From positions 496,001-560,000 of the forward strand of contig CAWFGJ010000013.1 of assembly GCA_963815355.1 (NCBI GenBank): DNA of 64,000 nucleotides, given 5' to 3'. Shown here piece by piece: positions 29,107 to 36,898 of this stretch (positions are counted from its first letter, which is position 1; each line of letters begins with the position of its first letter). The notes beneath the pieces were generated by a model. That model saw only the letters and a program-made list of their open reading frames with translations, made no database searches and was not told where the DNA came from. Position numbers and translations under genes: made by a program. Origin of the DNA: JAPUEK01 sp963815355. Its GTDB lineage: Bacteria > Pseudomonadota > Alphaproteobacteria > Rhodobacterales > Rhodobacteraceae.

Positions 29107-29952
29107 TTGACCCAAACCAGCACCTCCCGTCTGGAACGCGCGCTCGGAGACTGGGCCCGCGCCCGGCTGCCCTTTGTGCTCGCCGAATTCGTGATGTTCG
29201 TGCTGAAACAAGGCTGGGCCTGCCTGTTTGGCGGCATGCTTCTGGCGGCGATCCTGCTGACAAAGGCGCTGTGGAACCCCGACTGGCCGCTGCAACGCTA
29301 TGACGCGCTGTTCCTCTTTGCGCTGGCGACGCAAGCGGCCTTTCTGCGCTATCGGCTGGAAACATGGGAAGAGGCCCGCGTCATCCTGCTGTTCCACCTG
29401 ACCGGAACCGCGATGGAATGGTTCAAGGTCAGCGCCGGGTCCTGGGCCTATCCCGAACCCGGCCTGTTCAAACTGCTGGGCGTGCCGCTGTTTTCGGGGT
29501 TTATGTATGCCTCGGTCGGCAGCTACATGGCCCGGGTGATCCGCCTGTTTGACATGCGCTTTGATCCCTACCCCCGGCTGTGGGTCACCTTTGCCTTGGC
29601 CGCCGCGATCTATGTGAACTTCTTTGCCCACCATTTCCTGCCCGACATCCGCCTTGGGCTGTTCGCGGCCACGCTGGCCATCTATGGCCGCACCCGCGTG
29701 TGGTTTCGCATCTCGGCGCGCGACTGGTGGATGCCCCTGCCGCTTGCCGCCCTGCTGTCGGCCTTTGCGCTATGGGTGGCTGAGAACATCGGCACAGCAA
29801 CCGGGACATGGCTTTACACGGGCCAAAGACCCGACGGGCTGGTCAGCTTTGCCAAGCTCGGCTCGTGGTATCTGCTGCTTTATGTGGCCTTCGTGACGGT
29901 GACGCTGGTGGCGCGCTCGGCCTTGCGCCCTCAGACAAACCCGCGCCAGTGA
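29107..29952 (+). CDS. DUF817 family membrane protein
   Basis: A 281-residue polytopic inner-membrane protein with about eight hydrophobic segments. The conserved patches GTAMEWFKVSAGSWAYPEPG and GVPLFSGFMYASVGSYMARV mark the DUF817 family, of unknown function. The start is a TTG at 29107; no nearby in-frame ATG fits the first membrane segment. It follows the glyA terminator and so probably has its own weak promoter. The 3' end overlaps the convergent gene by 22 nt. Confidence 0.82.
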   Translation: MTQTSTSRLERALGDWARARLPFVLAEFVMFVLKQGWACLFGGMLLAAILLTKALWNPDWPLQRYDALFLFALATQAAFLRYRLETWEEARVILLFHLTGTAMEWFKVSAGSWAYPEPGLFKLLGVPLFSGFMYASVGSYMARVIRLFDMRFDPYPRLWVTFALAAAIYVNFFAHHFLPDIRLGLFAATLAIYGRTRVWFRISARDWWMPLPLAALLSAFALWVAENIGTATGTWLYTGQRPDGLVSFAKLGSWYLLLYVAFVTVTLVARSALRPQTNPRQ

Positions 29953-30302
29953 AGCACCGCCAACAGCAAGACCCCCACCACCAAGACTGAAAACGCGATA
30001 GACCCGGCAACGCCGACCACCGCCGTCATCCGCCGCTCGGCCTGATTGATCGCCCCCAGATGGCGCACGCAAATGTCATAGGCGCTCGCCACTGCCTCAT
30101 GGTCAATCTGTAGCAACAGCTTTGGATTTTGCGCCATCTTGGCGGCTTGCACCAAGATATCGGCGGCCCCGCGCACCTTGCGCGGCAACAGACGCCGCCC
30201 TTTGCGCAGCTTTGCTTCCAGCCCGGTCCCGCGCAAACGCAACCGTTCCTCCATCAGCGCCGCCACTCGGTCGGCCATTTGCTGAATCGTGATCGCGCTC
30301 AT
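29931..30302 (-). CDS. small membrane-anchored protein of unknown function
   Basis: A 123-residue protein. The N-terminal 90 residues are soluble, helical and basic (RLRGTGLEAKLRKGRRLLPR). A single C-terminal transmembrane segment follows (VAGSIAFSVLVVGVLLLAVL), so it is probably tail-anchored with the bulk in the cytoplasm. ATG 30302 follows AAGGGGATCAAC. I do not recognise a family. It is convergent with the DUF817 gene and overlaps its end. Confidence 0.72.
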   Translation of the reverse strand: MSAITIQQMADRVAALMEERLRLRGTGLEAKLRKGRRLLPRKVRGAADILVQAAKMAQNPKLLLQIDHEAVASAYDICVRHLGAINQAERRMTAVVGVAGSIAFSVLVVGVLLLAVLHWRGFV

Positions 30303-30396
30303 GTTGATCCCCTTGTATTGCGCCAGAGTAGGGTGCTGCGCGCGCGCCTGCAACGGGGCTCTGGAAGGCCGGGGCCAAGGGCGCTATCACTGGCCC

Positions 30397-31167
30397 ATGC
30401 TTGCCCTGACCCGCCACCCCGCCGCCACCCCAACGGACGCCCTGCCCTTGGTCATTGCCCACGGCCTTTTCGGCTCGGCCCGCAACTGGGGCGTCATCGC
30501 GCGCCGCCTTGCCGATACGCGTGAGGTGGTCGCGGTCGATATGCGTAATCACGGCCACAGCCCCCGCGCGGCCTCGCAAAGCTATCCCGACATGGCCGAT
30601 GATCTGGCCCTCGTGATCCGCACGCTGGGCGGCAAGGTGGATCTGCTGGGCCATTCGATGGGCGGCAAAGCGGCGATGCAACTGGCCCTGACCCACGGCG
30701 ATTTGCTGCGCCGCCTTGTGGTGGCCGATATCGCCCCTGTCGCTTACGGCCATGACCAAAGCCCGCATATCCATTCCATGCGCGCGCTGGACCTGACCAA
30801 CTTGTCCACGCGCGCCGAGGCCGACCGCCGCCTGTCGGCCAGCATCGACGACCCCGGCCTGCGCGCGTTTTTCCTGCAATCGCTGGATCTGAAATCGACG
30901 CCGCCGCACTGGCGGCTGAATCTCGACGTGCTGGAGGCCGAGATGCCCAAGATCGTCGGCTGGCCTGATACCGTCGGGGCCTTCGACGGCCCGGCCCTGT
31001 TCCTGACCGGTGCCGACAGCCACTATGTCAAACCCGAATACCGCGAGACGATCCGCACCCTGTTTCCCAAGGCACGGTTTGCCAAGCTGCCGGGCGCGGG
31101 CCATTGGCTTCATGCCGACCGCCCGCGTGAGTTTGAAGAAACCGTCCGCGTCTTTCTGAACGCCTAA
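30397..31167 (+). CDS. alpha/beta hydrolase (YbfF-type esterase)
   Basis: A 256-residue cytoplasmic alpha/beta hydrolase. The nucleophile elbow is GHSMGG, the oxyanion-hole stretch VIAHGLFGSARNWGVIARRL, and the catalytic His is in LPGAGHWLHAD, preceded by the acidic residue in LTGADSHYV. The overall pattern, including VDMRNHGHSP, matches YbfF-like short-chain acyl esterases. ATG 30397 gives a full-length domain; an earlier in-frame start would add unrelated sequence. The natural substrate is unknown. It ends 3 nt from the convergent cytochrome b561 gene. Confidence 0.85.
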   Translation: MLALTRHPAATPTDALPLVIAHGLFGSARNWGVIARRLADTREVVAVDMRNHGHSPRAASQSYPDMADDLALVIRTLGGKVDLLGHSMGGKAAMQLALTHGDLLRRLVVADIAPVAYGHDQSPHIHSMRALDLTNLSTRAEADRRLSASIDDPGLRAFFLQSLDLKSTPPHWRLNLDVLEAEMPKIVGWPDTVGAFDGPALFLTGADSHYVKPEYRETIRTLFPKARFAKLPGAGHWLHADRPREFEETVRVFLNA

Positions 31168-31170
31168 GCG

Positions 31171-31662
31171 TTACTGACCGGGCCGGACCATCCGCGCCAC
31201 CAGATTGTCCTTGATGACAAACTGGTGCCACAGCGCACCCACCACGTGCAGCACGATCAAAACGATCAGCACGGGCTTAGCCCAGCTGTGCACCTCGCCC
31301 GCCACTTCGATCCCGCCATACCAAGCGACAAGCCCGGTCGCTGGTACCGCCAGCATCAGCAAATACAGCGCCAGATGGGTGCCCTTGGCCGCAAGCTTGG
31401 TCAGCATCGTGCCGGCCTCTGCCTCGGCAGGGGCGCCACGACCCATCCGCACCGCCACGCGCCACAACGCCAGAAGCAGCACAGAGACGCCGACAACGAT
31501 ATGCGCCCACACCAAAAGCGTCATGTTCGGCACACCGCCTTCCATCGACGCATCCCATGCCTCGCCGATGGACTCGCCAAAGATCAGCTGGAAAACAATC
31601 AAAGCCCCGATGATCCAGTGAAGGCCAATCTGGGTGCGCGAATATCCGGTCGGAGGTGTCAT
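31171..31662 (-). CDS. cytochrome b561 family protein
   Basis: A 163-residue inner-membrane cytochrome b561 with four hydrophobic helices and His residues placed to ligate two b hemes: QIGLHWIIG in helix 1, LVWAHIVVGV in helix 2, KGTHLALYL in helix 3 and VLHVVGALWHQF in helix 4. Such proteins pass electrons between quinol and periplasmic acceptors; bacterial members have been linked to superoxide oxidation. ATG 31662 is preferred; a GTG two codons upstream is possible. It lies 66 nt downstream of the 61-residue membrane protein gene and may share its promoter, which has an FNR-like box. Confidence 0.88.
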   Translation of the reverse strand: MTPPTGYSRTQIGLHWIIGALIVFQLIFGESIGEAWDASMEGGVPNMTLLVWAHIVVGVSVLLLALWRVAVRMGRGAPAEAEAGTMLTKLAAKGTHLALYLLMLAVPATGLVAWYGGIEVAGEVHSWAKPVLIVLIVLHVVGALWHQFVIKDNLVARMVRPGQ

Positions 31663-31728
31663 GATCACTCTGTGATAAGGGGTTACGGTCGATATCTTAA
31701 CGTCCCACCCGCGAAAATGTGGCGCGGA

Positions 31729-31914
31729 TTATGCGTCTTCTTCCAACTTTTTTGCGATCGCCCAAGAGACCGGTATGGCCACCACAAATCCAATTGCCGC
31801 AGCAATCAGGATCGGCCGCAACGTGTCATTGCCGCTGACAAGGGCCGCAATCACTCCTATCCCCATCAAAGTTGTCGAAATCATCGAAAACAGGATCATC
31901 ATCAAACGGGTCAT
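31729..31914 (-). CDS. small conserved two-helix membrane protein
   Basis: A 61-residue protein with two transmembrane segments (MMILFSMISTTLMGIGVIAA and LIAAAIGFVVAIPVSWAIA) and a charged C-terminus KKLEEDA. Close relatives are common in Rhodobacteraceae and are sometimes labelled CTP synthetase, which cannot be right for such a short membrane protein. AAGGAG lies 8 nt before the ATG. A candidate FNR box lies about 66 nt upstream. Function unknown. Confidence 0.8.
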   Translation of the reverse strand: MTRLMMILFSMISTTLMGIGVIAALVSGNDTLRPILIAAAIGFVVAIPVSWAIAKKLEEDA

Positions 31915-31973
31915 CTCAGCGCTCCTTTAGCTGCCTTTGGCCGCCAGCCTGCCCGCCCAACCCGGTCGCCGCC

Positions 31974-31987
31974 TTGATCCGGGTCAA
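31974..31987 (-). promoter_or_regulatory. FNR-like operator (TTGAT-N4-GTCAA)
   Basis: TTGATCCGGGTCAA closely matches the FNR/FnrL consensus TTGAT-N4-ATCAA. Its centre is about 66 nt upstream of the 61-residue membrane protein start, a distance suiting activation from -41.5 with a 25-nt leader. No clear -10 hexamer was found. Regulation by oxygen is inferred. Confidence 0.5.
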
Positions 31988-32067
31988 TTCAGCCCCCGTT
32001 TCCACCCTGCAGGCGAAAGAAAAAGCCAAAGCACTGGGGATGCTCCGGCTTTTCCCCGACCAGACGA

Positions 32068-33126
32068 TTACACCCGAAGGCTAAGCCCGCCCTGCCCGGC
32101 CGATTGCTCGGCCCGGTCCAAAAGTCGCTGCAACATCGCCCCCCGGGCAAAGTCGGGGTCCGGAGCGCCCTCGCCCCGGATCGCCGCGATGAACCGCTGG
32201 TAGATTGTCGGCAGAACGGGCGGGTCGATGTCATGCCACCGGGCCTCTTGCAGATCGCCGCCCAGACAGGCGCGCAACCGGCTGACGTTGTTTTCCCACG
32301 CCACCTCCAGCCCGCCCGTGTTGCCGTAAATCCGCAAGCGCAGATCGTTCAAATGGCCGCTGGCAAAGCGTGTGGCTGCCACCGTGCCCAGCGCACCATT
32401 CGACAAGACCAGTTGCATGGTGGCGCTGTCATTGGCGTCCAGCGGGTATTCCCCGATCTGGTCCCCCTCGGCCTTCTGAAAGGTCGCAAGGCGGCAGGAC
32501 ACTTCGGCGGCATCCAGCCCCGCCACAAACAACGCAAAGTCCAGAATATGGATGCCCACATCCCCCAGCACGCCCTTAGAGCCGTGCTTGGTCGACAAAC
32601 GCCACAACCATTGGCTTTCCTTATCCCAATGGCCCCATGCGGGCTGGGTCAGCCAGCTTTGCAGGTATGACGCCTCGAAATGCCGCACAGTGCCAATCGC
32701 CCCGTCCGCCACCATCCGGGCGGCCTGCTGCAAGGCCGCGACGTTGCGATAGCTCAGGTTGACCATGTTGATCACCCCGGCCTGCGCCGCCGCGGCCGCC
32801 ATCGCTTCGGCATCCGCCTCATTGGTCGCCAACGGCTTTTCGCACAGCACATGCTTGCCCGCGGCAAGGAACGGCAGAGTGGTGGCGTAATGCGCCGCGT
32901 CCGGCGTCACATTCGTCACCGCGTCGAATTCTCCCCAAGTGATCGCCTCGTCGATTGAGGCAAAGCGCTTGGCGATCCCATGCCGATCGCAGAACGTGGC
33001 CAACTGCTCGGGCCGGGTGTCGATTCCGGCCACAACCGTCACCCCCTCAATCGCCCCAAAGCTTTCGGCATGGTTGTTGGCCATGCCGCCGGTGCCAAGG
33101 ATCAAGACGCGCACTGGTTGCCCCAT
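32068..33126 (-). CDS. thuB: Gfo/Idh/MocA oxidoreductase, ThuB-like trehalose dehydrogenase
   Basis: A 352-residue NAD(P)-dependent sugar dehydrogenase. The Rossmann domain has LILGTGGMANNHAESF, the catalytic Lys lies in HVLCEKPLATNEADAEA, and the C-terminal domain includes GVLGDVGIHILDFALF. The order SBP-permease-permease-ATPase-ThuA-dehydrogenase is exactly that of rhizobial thuEFGKAB, where ThuA and ThuB oxidise trehalose and related disaccharides to 3-keto forms. The ATG shares a base with the thuA stop (TAATG). Confidence 0.88.
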   Translation of the reverse strand: MGQPVRVLILGTGGMANNHAESFGAIEGVTVVAGIDTRPEQLATFCDRHGIAKRFASIDEAITWGEFDAVTNVTPDAAHYATTLPFLAAGKHVLCEKPLATNEADAEAMAAAAAQAGVINMVNLSYRNVAALQQAARMVADGAIGTVRHFEASYLQSWLTQPAWGHWDKESQWLWRLSTKHGSKGVLGDVGIHILDFALFVAGLDAAEVSCRLATFQKAEGDQIGEYPLDANDSATMQLVLSNGALGTVAATRFASGHLNDLRLRIYGNTGGLEVAWENNVSRLRACLGGDLQEARWHDIDPPVLPTIYQRFIAAIRGEGAPDPDFARGAMLQRLLDRAEQSAGQGGLSLRV

Positions 33127-33911
33127 TACCGATACCCCGCCTCACCATCATGGTGCAGACGCGGGCCGCGCTCCTGGATCGGCTCCAGCGCGGCCTCGAC
33201 GGGGGTGTTGGGCGCGTTGGTCGGGTCGGGCAGCCGGGCGTTGGGGTTATGCGCCCACTTGACCGCGTTTGAAATCACCCGCTGCACATTGCCGTCGTGA
33301 TAGGTCGGATAGGTCTCATGGCCCGGGCGGAAGTAAAACACATTCCCCGCCCCGCGCTTGTAAGTCAGACCCGAGCGGAACACCTCGCCGCCCTGAAACC
33401 AACTGATGAACACCGTCTCCAGCGGTTCGGGCACACCGAACGGTTCGCCATACATTTCCTCATATTCCAGTTCAAAATGATCCGGAAGACCGGCGGCAAT
33501 CGGGTGCTGACGGCTGGTGACCCAAAGCCGCTCGCGCTCGCCCGCTTCGCGCCACGACAGGTTGCAGGGCGCGCCCATCAGCCGCTTGAACGGCTTGGAG
33601 AAATGCGCCGAGTGCAGAAAGATCACCCCCATCCCGGCCCAGACCGCCTCGCAGACCCGCTCCACCACCGCGTCCTCGACATCGCCGTGCGCGGCATGGC
33701 CCCACCAGATCAGTACATCCGTCTGCGCCAGCTTTTCGGCCGTCATCCCGTGTTCGGCGTCCTGCAAGGTCACCGTGGTGGCCTTGATCCCCGCATCGCG
33801 GTTCAGCGCCTCGGCAATCGTGCCGTGCATGGTCTTGGGATAGAGGTCGGCCACGACCTTATTCTTCTGCTCATGGACGTTTTCGCCCCAGACGGTGACA
33901 CGAATGCTCAT
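33126..33911 (-). CDS. thuA: ThuA family trehalose utilisation protein
   Basis: A 261-residue ThuA protein with a glutamine-amidotransferase-like flavodoxin fold. IRVTVWGENVHEQKNK opens the domain, and DVLIWWGHAAHGDVEDAVV and VIFLHSAHFSKPFKRLMG are conserved family stretches; FYFRPGHETYPTYHD is near the end. In rhizobia it acts with ThuB in trehalose oxidation. ATG 33911 follows AGGAGCTT. The 81-nt gap to thuK is the largest after the transporter block. Confidence 0.92.
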   Translation of the reverse strand: MSIRVTVWGENVHEQKNKVVADLYPKTMHGTIAEALNRDAGIKATTVTLQDAEHGMTAEKLAQTDVLIWWGHAAHGDVEDAVVERVCEAVWAGMGVIFLHSAHFSKPFKRLMGAPCNLSWREAGERERLWVTSRQHPIAAGLPDHFELEYEEMYGEPFGVPEPLETVFISWFQGGEVFRSGLTYKRGAGNVFYFRPGHETYPTYHDGNVQRVISNAVKWAHNPNARLPDPTNAPNTPVEAALEPIQERGPRLHHDGEAGYR

Positions 33912-33992
33912 GATAAGCTCCTGGTATTGGCCCCCGCGCCTGTTGCGAGAGGGGGGAAGTTGAAAGTCACCGGGCCGCAAAGCCCGGCCCGG

Positions 33993-35000
33993 TCAGTGTT
34001 GCGGCAGGCCATCCGCGCCAAAGCGGTAAAGCGCCCCCGCCTTGGGGTTCAAGCCCACCTTGGTGCCAAGCCGCACCTTCAGCTTGCCTTCCTGCCGCAC
34101 GATCAGCGGCTCTTCCGAACCCACCTCGACAAACAGGTAGTTGTCCGAGCCCAGATCTTCGGCATGAATCACCTCGCCCTGCCACTTGCCCGACCCGTCC
34201 AGCGACACGTCGATATGCTCTGACCGCACCCCCAACGTGGTGCAACCCTCATCTGCGGCGAATTTCCCGGCAAGGAAATTCATTTTCGGGCTGCCGATAA
34301 ACCCTGCCACGAACAGGGAATTCGGCCGTTCATACAGTTCTGCCGGCGTGCCGACTTGTTCCAGCTTTCCATCGCGCAAGACGGCGATCCGGTCAGCAAG
34401 GGTCATCGCCTCTACCTGATCATGGGTCACATAGATCATCGTGACGTTCGACATCGAATGGTGCAGCTTGGCAATCTCCAATCGGGTCTGCACCCGCAAG
34501 GCAGCATCAAGGTTCGACAAAGGCTCGTCGAACAGGAACACCCGCGGGTCCCGCACGATGGCCCGGCCAATGGCCACCCGCTGACGCTGACCGCCTGACA
34601 ACTGCTTGGGCAAGCGCTCTAGCAAATGGTCGATCTGCAACAACTTGGCCGCGTCCAACACCCGCGCTTTCATCTCTTCGGGGCTGGCCTTGGCCAGCTT
34701 CATACCGAAGGCCATGTTGTCGTAAACGGTCATATGCGGGTAAAGCGCATAGCTTTGGAACACCATCGCAATGCCGCGCTTTGACGGGATCAGATTGTTC
34801 ACCCGCTCATCGTCAAACAGCATGTCACCGCTGGTGATTTCCTCCAGCCCCGAGATCAAGCGCAACAGGGTAGACTTGCCACAGCCCGAAGGCCCGACAA
34901 ACACCATGAATTCGCCCTTCTCGATCGTCAGGTCGATGCCCTTGATGACATTGACCGCCCCGTAGGACTTCTTGACGTTCTTGAGTTCAATTTTTGCCAT
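33993..35000 (-). CDS. thuK: sugar ABC transporter ATP-binding protein (MalK/UgpC type)
   Basis: The ATPase that energises trehalose/alpha-glucoside uptake, 335 residues. Walker A is GPSGCGKST, the Q-loop is in VFQSYALYPHMT, the signature is LSGGQRQRVAIGRAIVRDP, Walker B is VFLFDEPLSNLD and the H-loop is YVTHDQVEAMTLAD. The C-terminal 100 residues are the TOBE/MalK regulatory-type domain (LGVRSEHIDVSLDG). The start is 4 nt after the permease stop. It is part of thuEFGKAB. Confidence 0.93.
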   Translation of the reverse strand: MAKIELKNVKKSYGAVNVIKGIDLTIEKGEFMVFVGPSGCGKSTLLRLISGLEEITSGDMLFDDERVNNLIPSKRGIAMVFQSYALYPHMTVYDNMAFGMKLAKASPEEMKARVLDAAKLLQIDHLLERLPKQLSGGQRQRVAIGRAIVRDPRVFLFDEPLSNLDAALRVQTRLEIAKLHHSMSNVTMIYVTHDQVEAMTLADRIAVLRDGKLEQVGTPAELYERPNSLFVAGFIGSPKMNFLAGKFAADEGCTTLGVRSEHIDVSLDGSGKWQGEVIHAEDLGSDNYLFVEVGSEEPLIVRQEGKLKVRLGTKVGLNPKAGALYRFGADGLPQH

Positions 35001-35004
35001 GACT

Positions 35005-35838
35005 TTAACCCTTCACGCCGCCAGCGGTCAGACCCGCCACGATTTTGCGTTGGAAGATAAGAACGAGGACGATCAGCGGCACCGTCACAATAACGGACGC
35101 GGCCATGATCGGACCCCACGGGATTTCCTGCTGCGATGCGCCGGACAACAGCGCAATCGCCACCGGGACCGTTCGCGTCACCTCGGATGAGGTGAAGGTC
35201 AGCGCGAACAGAAACTCGTTCCACGCCCCGATAAAGGCCAAAAGGCCCGTGGTCACCAAAGCGGGCCACAACAGCGGCAGAAACACCTTGGTAATGATCA
35301 CCCAAGGCGTTGCCCCATCCACAATCGCGGCCTCTTCAATCTCCACCGGCAGATCGCGCATAAAGGTGGTCAACACCCAGACCGTGAACGGCAGCGTGAA
35401 AATCGTATAGGACAAGATCAACGCAAAAGGCGTGTTGAACAGGCCCAGAAAACGGATCAGCTCAAACAACCCGGCCAGAACCGCAATCTGCGGAAACATC
35501 GACACCGCAAGGATTGTCATCAACAACAACCCCCGCCCCCGGAACCGCACGCGCGCCAAGGCATAAGACGCGGTCACCGCCAAAAACAGCGCAAACCCCA
35601 CCGTGGCCGATGCGATGAACACCGAGTTCAGGATATTGCGCGGAAAGGTCCGCCCGCCCAACACGGACTTGTAGTTGGACAGATCAAAATGCTTGGGGAT
35701 GTAGTTGATCTCAAACAGCGCGGTCCCGGTCGCAAAAGAGGTCACGATCGCATAGTAGAACGGAAAGACCGAAAAGATCACAATGGCCACGACCAAGGCA
35801 TAAAACGCGATGTTCTTGAAAAGCTTAGCGTTGGTCAT
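35005..35838 (-). CDS. thuG: sugar ABC transporter permease (MalG type)
   Basis: A 277-residue inner-membrane permease with six helices. The EAA loop that contacts the ATPase is EIEEAAIVDGATPWVIITKV. The short N-terminus and terminal KIVAGLTAGGVKG are typical of MalG-type subunits. It overlaps the upstream permease gene by 4 nt. It pairs with the ThuF-like protein to form the channel. Confidence 0.92.
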   Translation of the reverse strand: MTNAKLFKNIAFYALVVAIVIFSVFPFYYAIVTSFATGTALFEINYIPKHFDLSNYKSVLGGRTFPRNILNSVFIASATVGFALFLAVTASYALARVRFRGRGLLLMTILAVSMFPQIAVLAGLFELIRFLGLFNTPFALILSYTIFTLPFTVWVLTTFMRDLPVEIEEAAIVDGATPWVIITKVFLPLLWPALVTTGLLAFIGAWNEFLFALTFTSSEVTRTVPVAIALLSGASQQEIPWGPIMAASVIVTVPLIVLVLIFQRKIVAGLTAGGVKG

Positions 35839-36800
35839 TTGCCGCTCTCCCCGCTTAGATCCACCTTGCCAAGCCAGATGTACAACGACACGAAAATCGC
35901 AAGGATTGCGAAAAGCAGCGTCGATTGGGCCGAGCCATAGGCAAAGTTGTCAAAGTCGATCAGGTTTTCGCGGCTGATCACCGACATGGTTTTCGTGGCC
36001 GACGAATTGGGCGTCAGCACATAGATCAGATCGAAAATCCGCAACGCGTCCAGCATCCGGAAAATGACCGCCACCATCAGCGCGGGGCGGATCAGCGGCA
36101 GAGTGATCTTGAAGAACACCTTCACCGGATGCACCCCATCGATCCGCGCCGCCTCATAGATATCGCGCGGCACCATCTGCAACCCGGCCAGACACAACAA
36201 TGCCATGAACGGCGCGGTCTTCCAGACATCGACCATCAGAACCGCATACATCGCTGTATCGGTCGAGGCCGTCCACGCCACCTTTTGGCTGATCAACCCA
36301 AGGCGCAGGAACAGGTCGTTGATGATCCCGAACTGGTCATTCAGCATCCAAGCCCACATCTTGGCCGAAACGATCGTGGGAATGGCCCAAGGGATCAGAA
36401 TGGCGGCGCGGACCAGCCCCCGGCCCTTGAACTCGGCGTTCAACACCAGTGCGATCACCAAGCCGATGATCGTCTCCAAGGTCACAGAGACCACCGAAAA
36501 CCGCACGGTATTCCAAACCGCATTCCACCAGGCGGGATCAACCAAAGTGCCCCGATAGCGAACGGCCCCGCTCGAAAGCGTCTGAATCCGCAGGTAATTG
36601 TCAAAACCAATCCACTTGCCGCCGTACAGATTGTTCAGCGAGGTATCGGTGAAAGAAAACCAGATGGTGCGCAACAACGGCCAGGCGGCCACGCAAAACA
36701 ACGCAAGCAACATCGGAGCAAGGAACCAAAAGGCGGCTCGTTGGCGTTGCTCATGCAGGCTCAACCCCGCGCCACGTCCTGCGGCGGTCTGTATTGACAT
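35835..36800 (-). CDS. thuF: sugar ABC transporter permease (MalF type)
   Basis: A 321-residue permease with six helices and a periplasmic loop after helix 1. The EAA motif is DIYEAARIDGVHPVKVFFKI. ATG 36800 follows GGGGGACAAA and is preferred over a TTG 12 nt upstream. It follows thuE across a gap holding a terminator-like hairpin, so it and the genes below it should be expressed less than the binding protein. Confidence 0.92.
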   Translation of the reverse strand: MSIQTAAGRGAGLSLHEQRQRAAFWFLAPMLLALFCVAAWPLLRTIWFSFTDTSLNNLYGGKWIGFDNYLRIQTLSSGAVRYRGTLVDPAWWNAVWNTVRFSVVSVTLETIIGLVIALVLNAEFKGRGLVRAAILIPWAIPTIVSAKMWAWMLNDQFGIINDLFLRLGLISQKVAWTASTDTAMYAVLMVDVWKTAPFMALLCLAGLQMVPRDIYEAARIDGVHPVKVFFKITLPLIRPALMVAVIFRMLDALRIFDLIYVLTPNSSATKTMSVISRENLIDFDNFAYGSAQSTLLFAILAIFVSLYIWLGKVDLSGESGK

Positions 36801-36837
36801 TTTGTCCCCCAATCACGGCCCCCCCTCCGGGACCGGC

Positions 36838-36870
36838 AAAAGAAAAACGGGCGGCGGTAAGGCCGCCCGT
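36838..36870 (-). terminator. intra-operon terminator/attenuating hairpin after thuE
   Basis: ACGGGCGGC/GCCGCCCGT form a 9-bp stem with a 6-nt loop, followed on the minus strand by a T-rich run (plus-strand AAAAGAAAAA). It lies 29 nt after the thuE stop and before thuF. It can terminate partially and protect the thuE message. Confidence 0.8.
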
Positions 36871-36898
36871 CTCCTAGGCATCGGCTAGACCGGGAGGA

